Assembly: GCA_020846875.1 (NCBI GenBank)
Contig: JADLDB010000056.1
Location: forward strand, 1-64,000
Direction of reading: 5' to 3'
Length of the DNA stretch: 64,000 bases
Origin: Myxococcales bacterium
GTDB taxonomy: Bacteria > Myxococcota > Myxococcia > Myxococcales > Myxococcaceae
The notes under the pieces are model-generated. The model was not told the origin of the DNA. It saw nothing but the letters and a program-made list of their open reading frames with translations, and did not search any database. The position numbers were made by a program, and so were the translations under genes. Each line of letters opens with the position of its first letter. Within the stretch, counting starts at the first letter, position 1. This document shows, one piece after another, positions 1-11,437 of the stretch.

Positions 1-1514
<1,514 letters not shown>

Positions 1515-1610
1515 GAGCCCAGGAGGCTACCCCAGTCGGGGACCTTCTCCTCAAGACGATTCGGGTGAGTGCTTCAGGCCTTGCACGAAACGGCTAAGGT
1601 GCGCGCCGCC

Positions 1611-2592
<982 letters not shown>

Positions 2593-2600
<8 letters not shown>

Positions 2601-4689
2601 GCTGCTGTTCGAGCTGGGCAGCGAGGAGCTGCCCGCGCGCTTCGTGGCGCCCGCGCTGGACGACGTGGAGCGCGTCTTCACCGAGCAGTGCAGGGCGTTG
2701 GGCATCACCCACGGCGCGATCCGCCGCTTCGGCACGCCGCGCCGCCTGGCGCTCTACGTCAAGGACGTCGCCGAGAAGACGCCCGACGTGACGAAGCAGG
2801 TGCAGGGCCCGTCGGTGAAGGCCGCCTTCGACGACAAGGGCGCGCCGAAGGTCCCGGCCGCGAAGTTCGCCGAGAGCGTCAAGCTGCCCGTCGAGAAGTT
2901 GAAGCGCGTCCAGACGCCGAAGGGCGAGTACCTGGCCGCCGACGTGGAAGAGAAGGGCCGCCGCGTCATCGAGCTGATGCCCGAGGTGCTGTCCGCCTGC
3001 GTGCGGAAGATCGGCTTTCCCAAGTCGATGCGCTGGGGCGACGTGGACCAGGCCTTCGGGCGCCCGCTGCACTGGATCGTCGCGCTGCTGGGCCAGGAGG
3101 TGGTGCCGGTCGTCTACGCCGACGTCAAGAGCGGCCGGGTGACGAAGGGCCACCGCTTCCTCGCGCCGGGGGCGATCACCATCGACAAGCCGGCCGACTA
3201 CGAGGCGCTGCTGGAGAAGGCGCAGGTGGTGCCGGATCTCGCGAAGCGCCGCGCCCAGCTCGTCGAGCGGATCGAGGCCGCGGCGAAGAAGGCCGGCGGC
3301 GCGCTGCTCAAGGACGAAGAGCTCGAGGCGCAGGTGGTGAACCTGGTGGAACTGCCCTCGCCGGTGGTGGGCACCTTCGAGGAGCGGCACCTGGATCTGC
3401 CTGCCGAGGTGCTGATCCAGGAGATGAAGAGCCACCAGCGCTACTTCTCGCTCACCGGGGCCGGCGGGAAGCTGTTGCCGAAGTTCATCGCCGTCTCCAA
3501 CACGCCGGTGAAGGACGAGAGGTTGTCGGTGAAGGGCTACGAGCGCGTCTTGAGGGCCCGCCTCACCGACGGCCGCTTCTTCTTCGACGAGGATCGCCGC
3601 GTCCCCTTCGCCGATCGGGTGACGCGCCTGCACCGCCGCACCTGGGTCGCCGCCCTGGGGAGCATGGCGGAGAAGACCGATCGGATCCGCGCCCTGGGCA
3701 TCCTCCTGGCGGAGCTGACCGGGAAGGGCAGCGTGCGGGCCACCGTCGAGCGCGCGGCGTCCCTGTGCAAGGCCGATCTCGAGACTGGCATGGTGGGCGA
3801 GTTCCCCGAGCTGCAGGGGGTGATGGGCCGGGAGTACGCGCTGGCCTCGGGTGAGCCGAAGGAGGTGGCGCTGGCCATCTTCGAGCACTACCTGCCGCGC
3901 GGCGCCTCCGACGGGCTGCCCACGCAGGATCCCGGCGCGCTGATCGGCCTGGCGGATCGCCTCGACTCTCTCTGTGGGTTGTTCGGCATCGGCAAGAAGC
4001 CCACCGGCGCGAAGGACGACTTCGCCCTGCGCCGCGCGGCGATCACCTTCATCCGCATCGTCACCGCGCGCGCGTACCGCTTCTCGCTGGGCGCGGCGAT
4101 CGACGGGTCCTTGAAGCTGCTCGCCGCGAGGCACGCCGAAGCGAAGAAGAAGCCCGGTGAGGCCCCGGTGAAGGACCAGGTGCTCGACTTCTTCAAGGGC
4201 CGCCTCGACTCGCTCTGGCGCGAGGCCCACCGCGCCGACGTGGTCGACGCCGTGTTGTCCGCCGGCTTCGACGATCTGGTCGCCGCCCACCGGCGCCTCG
4301 AGGCCCTGTCCACCTACGTCAGCCGCCCCGACTTCTCTGCCCTGGCCGGCACCTTCAAGCGCGTGGCCAACATCGTCGAGAAGCAGGCGAAGGACGTCAC
4401 CCGCGCGCCGGTGGACGAGCAGCGCCTCGTCGATCCCGCCGAGAAGGCCCTGTACGGCGACGTCTCGAAGGTGCGCGACGCGGTGCAGGCCGCGCTCTTC
4501 GCCGACGACTACGCGGGCGCGCTCGCGAAGGTGGTGCCGCTCAAGGTGCCCGTCGATCTCTTCTTCGACAAGGTGATGGTGATGGCGGAGGACAAGGCCT
4601 TGCGCGAGAACCGCGTGCGCCTGTTGATGGACATCGGCGCGCTCTTCGGGACGGTGGCCGACTTCTCGAAGCTCCAGTCGGAATCCTGA
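2593..4689 (+). CDS. glyS: Glycyl-tRNA synthetase beta subunit
   Basis: Beta subunit of the alpha2-beta2 glycyl-tRNA synthetase, which supplies tRNA recognition. The 698-residue product starts at GTG 2593 ([17 protein letters not shown], the typical family N-terminus) inside the end of glyQ. Recognisable family stretches include [51 protein letters not shown] and a C-terminal DALR-type anticodon-binding region ending [20 protein letters not shown]. An open frame extends upstream to 2494 but encodes nothing GlyS-like. Split alpha/beta GlyRS is usual in Proteobacteria-like groups. Length and motifs are normal and nothing is broken. Confidence 0.97.
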
Positions 4690-4703
4690 GGAATTTCTTT
4701 GTG

Positions 4704-4733
4704 TTGCTTGCCATGGGTGGCGCGGCCTAGGGT
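4704..4733 (+). promoter_or_regulatory. Candidate promoter of the lipoprotein/Tad-like cluster
   Basis: TTGCTT (4704-4709) and TAGGGT (4728-4733) are separated by 18 bases in the 57-base gap after glyS. The -10-like hexamer ends 13 bases before the ATG at 4747, predicting a leader of only a few bases. Inferred from hexamer resemblance only. Confidence 0.4.
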
Positions 4734-4746
4734 GCGCCGCCTTCGC

Positions 4747-6231
4747 ATGCGGTTCTTGAGCGCCAGCCTCTTCGCGGTCATGCTGTCGGGCTGCCCGACG
4801 ACGGGCGCGTACAGCGGGCCGCCGATCAACCAGCTCTATTACCCGACGGGGATCGTCCACGTCGATCGCCCGGGCAACCCGCACGGGCTGCTCTTCGTGG
4901 CCAACGCGAACTTCGACAAGCGCTTCGCCACCGGCAGCGTGGTGGGCTTCGACTTGAATCGCATCCAGGGCATTCCGCCCTTCGGCGCCTTCGATCCGGC
5001 CATCGGCGCGCCGCAGCTCACGGGGCTCAACATCGGCTCTGAGGCGGTGGTGCAGGTGGCCAGCTTCTCGGGAGAGATGGCCGGCCTCGAGACGCGGGAC
5101 GGGGGCGTGCGCCTCTTCGTGCCCACCCGCAGCGAAGGCAACCAGCTCCACGCGATCGACGTGGAGATCGGCCCCGACGATCGGCCCAGGCTGACCTGCG
5201 TGCTGCCGCCCAACGCGCCGGAGGGGGCCAGCCTGACCGACTGCCCTTCCACCGCGCCGTCGCTCACCGAGCTCGAGTTCAACGAGACCGGAGTGCCGCG
5301 CGCCCCGTCTCCCTTCGGGGTCTCGGTCCGCGCCCGCAGCTGCACCAGCGCAGACGACTGCGAGGCCGGCCGGACGTGTGACAACGGGACCTGCCGCGCG
5401 GCCAACGGCGATGTCTTCGGCGACGTGTGGGTGACGCACCTGACCCAGGCCGACTCGCCGCTGGCCAGCGGGAAGGATCCACGCGGCTACGCGGTCCGCA
5501 TGGACACCGACGCGCTGGCCCTGTCGGAGTCGAACTACGTCAACCTGGGGCAGGGCGCGACCAGCAGCGTGGTGCAGGGCAGCCGCTGGGCGTACGTCAC
5601 TGGCCGCGCCTACGCCTCCAACGCGCCCGCGCACCTGGTCCGCCTGGTGCGTCAGGCCCTGACGACGGGGACCGGCGAGAGCGGCCTGCGGAGCTACGTG
5701 GTGAGCGCCGGCCTCGAGTCCACCTACCGGGTGGCCGAGGCCCGAGGGGTGGCGCTGTCGTCGGACGAGCGCCGGCTGTACCTGGTGGGCCGCGGACCGG
5801 ACACCCTGGTGGTGGTGAACATCAGCGATCCCACCGCCGAGGCGCCGCTGCTGGACGTGGTGCGCGCCATCCCCCTGCCCGAAGGCTCGAATGAGATCCG
5901 CGCCATCCCTCGGCCGGGGCGCAGCGACCTGGTGGCGATCACCTGCACCGGGCAGGGCGTGGTGGTGCTGTACGACGACGACGTGGGCGATCTGGTCGCG
6001 CAGGTGCAGGGCGTGGGGCTGCAGTCCTTCGGGCTCGCCTATGCGCTGCGGCCGCCCGGCGCCCGGCTCTTCGTCACCAACTTCTCTGACGGGCGCGTGG
6101 CGTTGATCGACATTCCCGATCTTGATCGCCCCCAGGAGGCGCGCATCGCGGGCTACCTCGGCTTGCAGCAGCTCTGCCTGACGCGGGGGACGACGACGCC
6201 GGGCTGCATGACCACCGGGGTCACCCCATGA
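4747..6231 (+). CDS. Secreted lipoprotein, YncE-like beta-propeller type
   Basis: Unnamed 494-residue lipoprotein. The N-terminus MRFLSASLFAVMLSGC is a lipoprotein signal with lipobox LSGC, which is why the ATG at 4747 is chosen over one at 4699. The body contains repeated blades such as LYYPTGIVHVD, LFVANANFDKRF, RLYLVGRGPDTLVVVNISDP and LFVTNFSDGRVALIDI, which resemble YncE/lactonase-like propellers. A small Cys motif (SCTSADDC, GRTCDNGTC, roughly residues 198-217) recurs in another lipoprotein of this window (30974-33460). Its stop overlaps the next start by 4 bases (ATGA), so the two lipoproteins are made together. Position just before the Tad-like genes suggests an envelope part of that apparatus; function is not known from sequence. 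Confidence 0.85.
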   Translation: MRFLSASLFAVMLSGCPTTGAYSGPPINQLYYPTGIVHVDRPGNPHGLLFVANANFDKRFATGSVVGFDLNRIQGIPPFGAFDPAIGAPQLTGLNIGSEAVVQVASFSGEMAGLETRDGGVRLFVPTRSEGNQLHAIDVEIGPDDRPRLTCVLPPNAPEGASLTDCPSTAPSLTELEFNETGVPRAPSPFGVSVRARSCTSADDCEAGRTCDNGTCRAANGDVFGDVWVTHLTQADSPLASGKDPRGYAVRMDTDALALSESNYVNLGQGATSSVVQGSRWAYVTGRAYASNAPAHLVRLVRQALTTGTGESGLRSYVVSAGLESTYRVAEARGVALSSDERRLYLVGRGPDTLVVVNISDPTAEAPLLDVVRAIPLPEGSNEIRAIPRPGRSDLVAITCTGQGVVVLYDDDVGDLVAQVQGVGLQSFGLAYALRPPGARLFVTNFSDGRVALIDIPDLDRPQEARIAGYLGLQQLCLTRGTTTPGCMTTGVTP

Positions 6232-8459
6232 GGCGCCTGTTGCTCCTCGGGGCGCTGGCCCTTTCGTCCGCGTGCTCGCAGGCGCCGACCGCCAACCTGG
6301 CAAAGCTGGCGGGCTCGCAGGATCTGGTGCTGGTCGACAAGCTCCCCGAGGGCGGCGGGCTTGCGGACGTGAGGGTGGAGGACGGAAACACCAAGAGAGC
6401 GGGCATGCCGTCGCAGTACCTCTTCGTGACCTCGGTGGACACCAACGAGCTGCGGGTGCTGCAGATGTACCGGGAAACCGAGCTGGGCCGCACCTTCGTG
6501 CCGGCGCCCAACCCGATCGAGACGCTGTCCATCCCGGTCATCGCCCGGCCGTCCATGTTGGCGGTCGACGAGGGGCTGAACGACCTGGGCCGACGCGTCA
6601 CCGGCAGCTACGTGTACGCGGCGCGGCCGGGCAGCTCGGTCATCTCCATCGTGGGCGCCGCGGAGCAGGAGCTGCGCGTCATCACGCCCAGCCCCATCCC
6701 CATGCCGGGGCCGGTCACCGCCATGGCCACCTGGATGGGCACCGGCCTGACGAAGCTGCCGGACACCACCGAGCTCTTCGTGGCCACCTTCGACGGGAGC
6801 CGCGGCGCGGTGTACCGCATCCCCCTGCCGTCTTCGCCCGCCACGCTGCGGGCCGCGCTCGCCGCCGCCACGCCACAGGATCCCGCCATCAAGGCGCAAG
6901 TGCTCTTCGACGTCGACGCAGAGGCGGTGATGGCGCTGCAGCTTCTCCCGCCTTTGGCCGGGCGCACCGCCGACGGCCAGCCCTTCTGCGACACCACCGC
7001 CTGCCTCGCCATCGCCACGCGCCGCGCGGCCGGCAGGGAAGGCCGCAACCTGCTCATCGATCCGGTGTCCCTCAAGTCGGTGCCGATGGACTTCCAGGCG
7101 CCGATCCGCGACTACGCGACCGCCGGCAACGGCTCACGCCTCTTCGGGGTGCTGGATGAAGAGGCCTGCGGCAGTCCTGCGTGTGGCGGGGTGGTGGCGG
7201 TCGACGTCTTCACCGCCCTAGGGACCGCCGGCTTCCCCCGATCGCCCGACTTCTCCGGGCAGCCGATGCAGACCATTCGCACGGGCGACGCGCTCCCCAC
7301 TGGGCTGGCGCTGGGGCAGGGGGCGGTGCTGCGGCAGAGCTACGAGACGTACGACGCCGGCTCGATGACGCGGGAGGTGGGCCTGGCGCTGGTCACCTAC
7401 GAGCTGCTCGGCGTGGTGGCCTCGTCCACCGGGGAGCTGGCCTTCTTCGACGCGCTGGCTGCGACCCCCATCGACTATGACGCGCGGCGATCCACCGTCA
7501 CCAAGGCGACCGTCCTGGTGCCGGGGGTGCAGGAAGACGGAGGGCTGGGCTACACGGGGCCCGACGGCGGCTTCCTCGGCTACGAGGAGGACGGGCCGCT
7601 CAGTGAGACGATCCCCCTGGTGCAGGACGGCGGCGCCACCACCGAGCCCTGGCGCGTGGTCTCGGTGGCCAACGCGGACGGTGGAGGTGGTGCGCCCTAC
7701 GTGCTGGACGTCTCCGACGGGTACCTGCCTTCCCAGGACCTGGTGGTCATCTACCAGGGGTACTTGCCAGGGCTGGTCCGCCAGCCCACCACCTACTCCG
7801 ATGGCACCTCATTGCCCGTCACCACGGGCCAGGAAGGCCGCGCCGCCCCGGGCGATCACGTCTTCTTCTATGTCGACTCCGAGCCCTCTGGCGGCTTCTC
7901 GGACGGGGGCATCACCCAGGTGGGCGAGTGCGGGCAGGCCGAAGTCGTCTCGATCGACGCGGGTGTGCTGGAGGTCGACCAAACGCCTCCGGCCTGCCTG
8001 GATCGAACCAGCTACAGCGTGCGGGCCGCCGGCGCGAAGCCTTACGTCGCCGCCGCAGACCTCGAAGGGTACCTGGGCCGGGCGGCGGTGGGTGACACTC
8101 TCACCTACACGAAGCGCTACCTGGCGAAGCCGCTGGGGTGGCAGGAAGCACGGCCGGCGCTGCGGGTGACGCTGGGCGATTCCCTGCCTCTGGTGACCGG
8201 GGCCTACTGGAGCTTCACCATCGACGGCGCACTTGCCAGCTACCGGCTCAGCCTGGATCCGGCGAGCTGCGCTTCCCCGTATCTCCCCGGGCGGCTGGTG
8301 CTGGCGCAATTGCCGACCCTGTCCGAGACGGCGGGCCTCACCTTCCCGTGGACTGCTGCAGGGGTGTTGCCCTCGGGGAACTCTGTCTTCGAGGTGCCGC
8401 TGTCGGGGGCCTTCCGGGGGGTCGTCACCACCGGAGACGGGCTGCGCTGCCATCGGTAG
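6228..8459 (+). CDS. Large secreted lipoprotein, propeller-like, unknown function
   Basis: A 743-residue protein, translationally coupled to the lipoprotein before it. It begins MRRLLLLGALALSSAC, a short signal ending in a loose lipobox (SSAC). The first half again has propeller-like stretches (QYLFVTSVDTNELRVLQMYR, SYVYAARPGSSVISIVGA, TTELFVATFDGSRGAVYRIP). The second half is rich in Gly, Asp and Thr and contains scattered Cys pairs (CDTTAC, ACGSPACGG), suggesting disulfides outside the cytoplasm. No enzyme motif was recognised. Paired lipoproteins of this size before a secretin/ATPase gene set could be surface or outer-membrane accessories of the Tad-like machine; that is inferred from gene order only. 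Confidence 0.82.
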   Translation: MRRLLLLGALALSSACSQAPTANLAKLAGSQDLVLVDKLPEGGGLADVRVEDGNTKRAGMPSQYLFVTSVDTNELRVLQMYRETELGRTFVPAPNPIETLSIPVIARPSMLAVDEGLNDLGRRVTGSYVYAARPGSSVISIVGAAEQELRVITPSPIPMPGPVTAMATWMGTGLTKLPDTTELFVATFDGSRGAVYRIPLPSSPATLRAALAAATPQDPAIKAQVLFDVDAEAVMALQLLPPLAGRTADGQPFCDTTACLAIATRRAAGREGRNLLIDPVSLKSVPMDFQAPIRDYATAGNGSRLFGVLDEEACGSPACGGVVAVDVFTALGTAGFPRSPDFSGQPMQTIRTGDALPTGLALGQGAVLRQSYETYDAGSMTREVGLALVTYELLGVVASSTGELAFFDALAATPIDYDARRSTVTKATVLVPGVQEDGGLGYTGPDGGFLGYEEDGPLSETIPLVQDGGATTEPWRVVSVANADGGGGAPYVLDVSDGYLPSQDLVVIYQGYLPGLVRQPTTYSDGTSLPVTTGQEGRAAPGDHVFFYVDSEPSGGFSDGGITQVGECGQAEVVSIDAGVLEVDQTPPACLDRTSYSVRAAGAKPYVAAADLEGYLGRAAVGDTLTYTKRYLAKPLGWQEARPALRVTLGDSLPLVTGAYWSFTIDGALASYRLSLDPASCASPYLPGRLVLAQLPTLSETAGLTFPWTAAGVLPSGNSVFEVPLSGAFRGVVTTGDGLRCHR

Positions 8460-8460
8460 A

Positions 8461-8490
8461 TTGGCCCTGTTGGCAAAGGGCTGGTATCGT
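8461..8490 (+). promoter_or_regulatory. Candidate promoter before the FHA/prepilin peptidase genes
   Basis: TTGGCC (8461-8466), 18 bases, then TATCGT (8485-8490) preceded by TGG as in extended -10 elements. It lies in the 74-base gap before the FHA gene and would give a leader of about 37 bases. Sequence resemblance only. Confidence 0.35.
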
Positions 8491-8533
8491 TGGATCAAAG
8501 TCGCACACGAAGCAGGGGTAACGAGCGCCCGAC

Positions 8534-9277
8534 ATGATGGACCCAGCCAGCCGTCCACCGCGGAAAGTCGCCATCGCCGATCACATCTGGCAGGCCTTCG
8601 AAGACATGGCCAGCCAGATGGGCTCGGAGCGCGATGCGTTGATCAACCAGGCGATGTTCATGTTCGCGCGGCTCAACGGCTTCCTCGAGGGAGCCGGCGG
8701 GAGCGGCGCCGGAGCTTCGGCGCGCTCAGCCAACGGGACTCCGCCGCGCGCGCCACAGCGCCCAGGGGCCGCGCCACCGCAGCTCAAGCCCGTCCAGCAG
8801 CCCCCAGGCTCGCTCGACGACGATCCGGTGCGGCGCCAGGTGCAGGAGAAGGTGCTGGAGACCGCCGCCGAGCTCGAGCGCCTCATCAAGTCGAAGAACC
8901 AGGGTGGCCAGGCGCCTGCCGAGGCTGCCGAGGGCGGCGACGAGGGCTTCGACAACGACGTGGACGTGGACGTGGGCGCATCGGATCAGGGCGGGGCGCC
9001 GGCGCTGTACATGATGCTGGAAGGCGGGGAGCTCGATCGGATCGCCAAGGAGCGCTTCGTCATCGGCCGCGGCAAGCACTGCGACTTCGTGATCAACTCC
9101 GGCAAGGTGTCGCGCGAGCACGCGGTGATCGTCCGCGACGGCGGCGAGTACTTCATCGAGGATCTCGGCTCTTCCAACGGCACCTGGTTCAACAAGCAGC
9201 GGATCAAGCGCCGCAAGGTGGAAGACGGCGACGAGTACTTCATCTGCAGCGAGAAGGTGAAGTTCGTCTACCGCTAG
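8534..9277 (+). CDS. FHA-domain protein with N-terminal RHH-like helix pair
   Basis: A 247-residue cytoplasmic protein. Residues about 10-50 (VAIADHIWQAFEDMASQMG, RDALINQAMFMFARLNGF) look like a ribbon-helix-helix type dimerisation/DNA-binding fold. A Pro/Ala/Gly linker and an acidic stretch follow. The C-terminal 90 residues form an FHA domain with the phosphothreonine-binding signature: VIGRGKHCDF, VSREHAVI and SSNGTWFN. FHA domains read phosphothreonine made by Ser/Thr kinases. The gene sits directly before the CpaA-type peptidase, secretin and CpaF ATPase, so it probably regulates or scaffolds that Tad-like system; a FHA-domain protein is likewise reported with the M. xanthus Kil apparatus. 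An ATG three bases downstream (8537) is an equally good start. Confidence 0.9.
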   Translation: MMDPASRPPRKVAIADHIWQAFEDMASQMGSERDALINQAMFMFARLNGFLEGAGGSGAGASARSANGTPPRAPQRPGAAPPQLKPVQQPPGSLDDDPVRRQVQEKVLETAAELERLIKSKNQGGQAPAEAAEGGDEGFDNDVDVDVGASDQGGAPALYMMLEGGELDRIAKERFVIGRGKHCDFVINSGKVSREHAVIVRDGGEYFIEDLGSSNGTWFNKQRIKRRKVEDGDEYFICSEKVKFVYR

Positions 9278-9296
9278 AGGCGCTGGGAACGGCGCT

Positions 9297-9830
9297 GTGC
9301 CCCTCAAGCTCACCCTCTTCGTGCTGCTCGGCGCCGCGCTGGTGATCTGCGTGGTGACCGACTTGAGGAACCGCCGGATCCCCGACGTCGTGACGCTGCC
9401 GGCGGCGGCCGCGGCGCTGGGGCTGCGCGCGTACTTCGAGGGCGTGGGCGGGCTGGAGGGCGGGCTGTTGTCCGGCCTCTTGGGGCTCATCGCCGCGCTG
9501 GTGCTCTTCGGGGCGTTTGCCCGCTTCGGCAAGGGCCTGGGCTGGGGCGACGTGAAGCTGGCGGCGGCGGTGGGGGCGGCCCTGGGCTTCCCCCTGGTGC
9601 TGGGGGCGCTCATGTTCATCACGCTGGCGGGGGCGGCCCAGGCCGTGATCTCTTTGCTCTGGCAAGGCGCGGTGTCTGATACGTTGAAGTCCTGGGCGGG
9701 GAGGTTCCGGAAGGGCAAGGGGAGCCAGCAGGCGCAAGCCCCAAGGCGGCAGATCCCCTACAGCGTGGCGATCGCGCTGGGCAGCTTCTGGGCGATGTGG
9801 TGGGACCGGCTGGGCGGCGGGGGTGGGTGA
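9297..9830 (+). CDS. CpaA/TadV-type prepilin peptidase
   Basis: Membrane aspartic peptidase (family A24) that cleaves the leader of Tad/Flp-type prepilins at the cytoplasmic membrane face. The 177-residue protein has the two catalytic aspartates in their usual contexts: D22 in VVTDLRNRRIPD and D85 in GLGWGDVKL (the GxGD motif). It has several hydrophobic helices and lacks the N-terminal methyltransferase domain of PilD, which marks the short CpaA/TadV class. Translation starts at GTG 9297, 20 bases after the FHA gene. A basic, Gln-rich loop precedes a last hydrophobic helix. The prepilins it would process are not encoded in this window. Confidence 0.9.
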   Translation: MPLKLTLFVLLGAALVICVVTDLRNRRIPDVVTLPAAAAALGLRAYFEGVGGLEGGLLSGLLGLIAALVLFGAFARFGKGLGWGDVKLAAAVGAALGFPLVLGALMFITLAGAAQAVISLLWQGAVSDTLKSWAGRFRKGKGSQQAQAPRRQIPYSVAIALGSFWAMWWDRLGGGGG

Positions 9831-9884
9831 AAGCAGCGGTGGGTTTCTTTCACGTTGAGATGCGCGCGAGGAGGAGAGTCAAAG

Positions 9885-11324
9885 ATGCGCACGGGTCTTG
9901 TCCGCGGGGCAGTGGTGCTGGCCATGGTGCTGGGCTTGCCGGCCCTCGCGCAGGAAGGCGGCAACATCAGCCTCGGCGTCGGCACGCAGAAGGTGATCAA
10001 CGTGCCCGGTATTCAGCGGGTGGCGGTCGGCGACGCCGCGGTGGCCGACGTCAAGACGATCGGTAACAACCAGCTCCTGATCATCGGCGCGGCCGAAGGC
10101 AAGACGACGCTGCTCCTCTGGAAGACGTCGGGGCAGCGCGTCAGCTACCTGGTGTCGGTGCGCCGGCAGGATCCCAACGAGATCATCAGCGAGATCAAGA
10201 AGCTCCTCGGGGAGATCGAAGGCGTCAACGTGCGCATGGTGGGCGATCGCATCTACCTCGACGGCCAGGCCTACACGCAGGCCGACGCGGATCGGATCGA
10301 TCAGGTGGTGGGCCTGTACCCCAACGTGAAGAGCTTCGTGAAGATCGCCCCCAACGCGAAGAAGCTGGTGGCGCAGAACCTCAACGCCGCGTTCCAGAAG
10401 GCGGGGCTCAAGAACGTGCAGGCCACGGTGGTGGGGTCCACCATCTTCCTCGAGGGCTCGGTGGAGTCGCAGCAGGATCTGCAGAAGGCCGAGCTGATCA
10501 CCAAGGCCATCGGCGAGAAGGTAGAGAACCTGCTGGTGGTCGGCATCAAGCGGATGATCCTCTCCGAGGTCCAGTTCGTGGAGATCCGCCGCCAGGGCAC
10601 CGATCGCTACGGCATCAAGTACCCGACGGACATCTCGGGCACGGCCACCGCGACCATCAACATCACCAAGGAGCTCTTCCCCGGGAACTTCGCGCAGGGC
10701 GACCTGTCGGCGTTGGCCCGCGGCAGCTCGCAGTTCGCGATCGGCTTCCAGAACAACGACGGCTACGGGCGGCTCTTGGCCCAGCCCAAGCTGGTGTGCG
10801 CGTCGGGTGAGAAGGCCGAGTTCCTGGCGGGCGGAGAGATCCCCATCCCCCTCATCACCAACAACCAGTTCGCGGTGGAGTTCAAGCCGTACGGGGTGAT
10901 CCTGCGCCTGCGGCCCACCGCCGACCGGAACGGCAACATCCAGACGGAGATCGAGGCCGAGGTGTCGGAGGTCGATCAGTCGGTCGCCGTGTCCACCGGC
11001 GGTGGCGCGTCCGTGCCCGGCTTCCGCACCCGCAAGGTGAAGACCAACGTCACCGTGCGCCACGGCGAGACGATCGTGCTGTCCGGCGTGTTCGCCCACG
11101 ACGAGCAGAAGTCGGTGTCGAAGATCCCCGGCCTCGGCCACATTCCGATCATCGGCGAGCTGTTCAAGAACCGCGCGTTCGACTCCAACAAGCGCGAGCT
11201 GGTGATCTTCGTCACCCCGCGAATCGTCAACCCGGACTCCGACAAGATCCGCACCATCATCGACGACGTGAAGAGCCGGTATAAGCAGGCCCGCAGCGAG
11301 GTCAGCTTCGGCATCTTCGACTGA
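9885..11324 (+). CDS. Tad-type outer-membrane secretin (CpaC/RcpA-like)
   Basis: Forms the outer-membrane ring of a Tad-like secretion or pilus system. The 479-residue product starts at ATG 9885 behind a GAGGAGAG ribosome site and has a signal peptide ending LPALA. Residues about 25-110 match the pilus-assembly N-terminal domain (LGVGTQKVINVPG, VGDAAVADV, GKTTLLLWK); two BON-like stretches follow; the secretin domain occupies the last 250 residues with LLAQPKLVCASGEKAEFLAG, VPGFRTRKVKTNV and SKIPGLGHIPIIGELFK. Gene order peptidase-secretin-ATPase is that of Tad loci. In this gene 7 of 9 Asp codons followed by C are GAT, while all 13 others are GAC. Confidence 0.95.
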   Translation: MRTGLVRGAVVLAMVLGLPALAQEGGNISLGVGTQKVINVPGIQRVAVGDAAVADVKTIGNNQLLIIGAAEGKTTLLLWKTSGQRVSYLVSVRRQDPNEIISEIKKLLGEIEGVNVRMVGDRIYLDGQAYTQADADRIDQVVGLYPNVKSFVKIAPNAKKLVAQNLNAAFQKAGLKNVQATVVGSTIFLEGSVESQQDLQKAELITKAIGEKVENLLVVGIKRMILSEVQFVEIRRQGTDRYGIKYPTDISGTATATINITKELFPGNFAQGDLSALARGSSQFAIGFQNNDGYGRLLAQPKLVCASGEKAEFLAGGEIPIPLITNNQFAVEFKPYGVILRLRPTADRNGNIQTEIEAEVSEVDQSVAVSTGGGASVPGFRTRKVKTNVTVRHGETIVLSGVFAHDEQKSVSKIPGLGHIPIIGELFKNRAFDSNKRELVIFVTPRIVNPDSDKIRTIIDDVKSRYKQARSEVSFGIFD

Positions 11325-11437
11325 CGGCCTGGCGCGCCCCGAGGTGCGATGGGTGCTGGCCGATCGGTCAAGTGGACCGAAGGCCGGGTTTTCTCTTCGC
11401 AAACCGACGGGTTGCCGCGTCTGCTAGAGTCCCACCC

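Noticed and set aside
11399-11415. Imperfect repeat GCAAACC-GAC-GGGTTGC before the FHA-CpaF gene
   Set aside because: One mismatch in seven and a 3-base loop; chance is likely in a GC-rich gap, though it lies close to the TAGAGT box.
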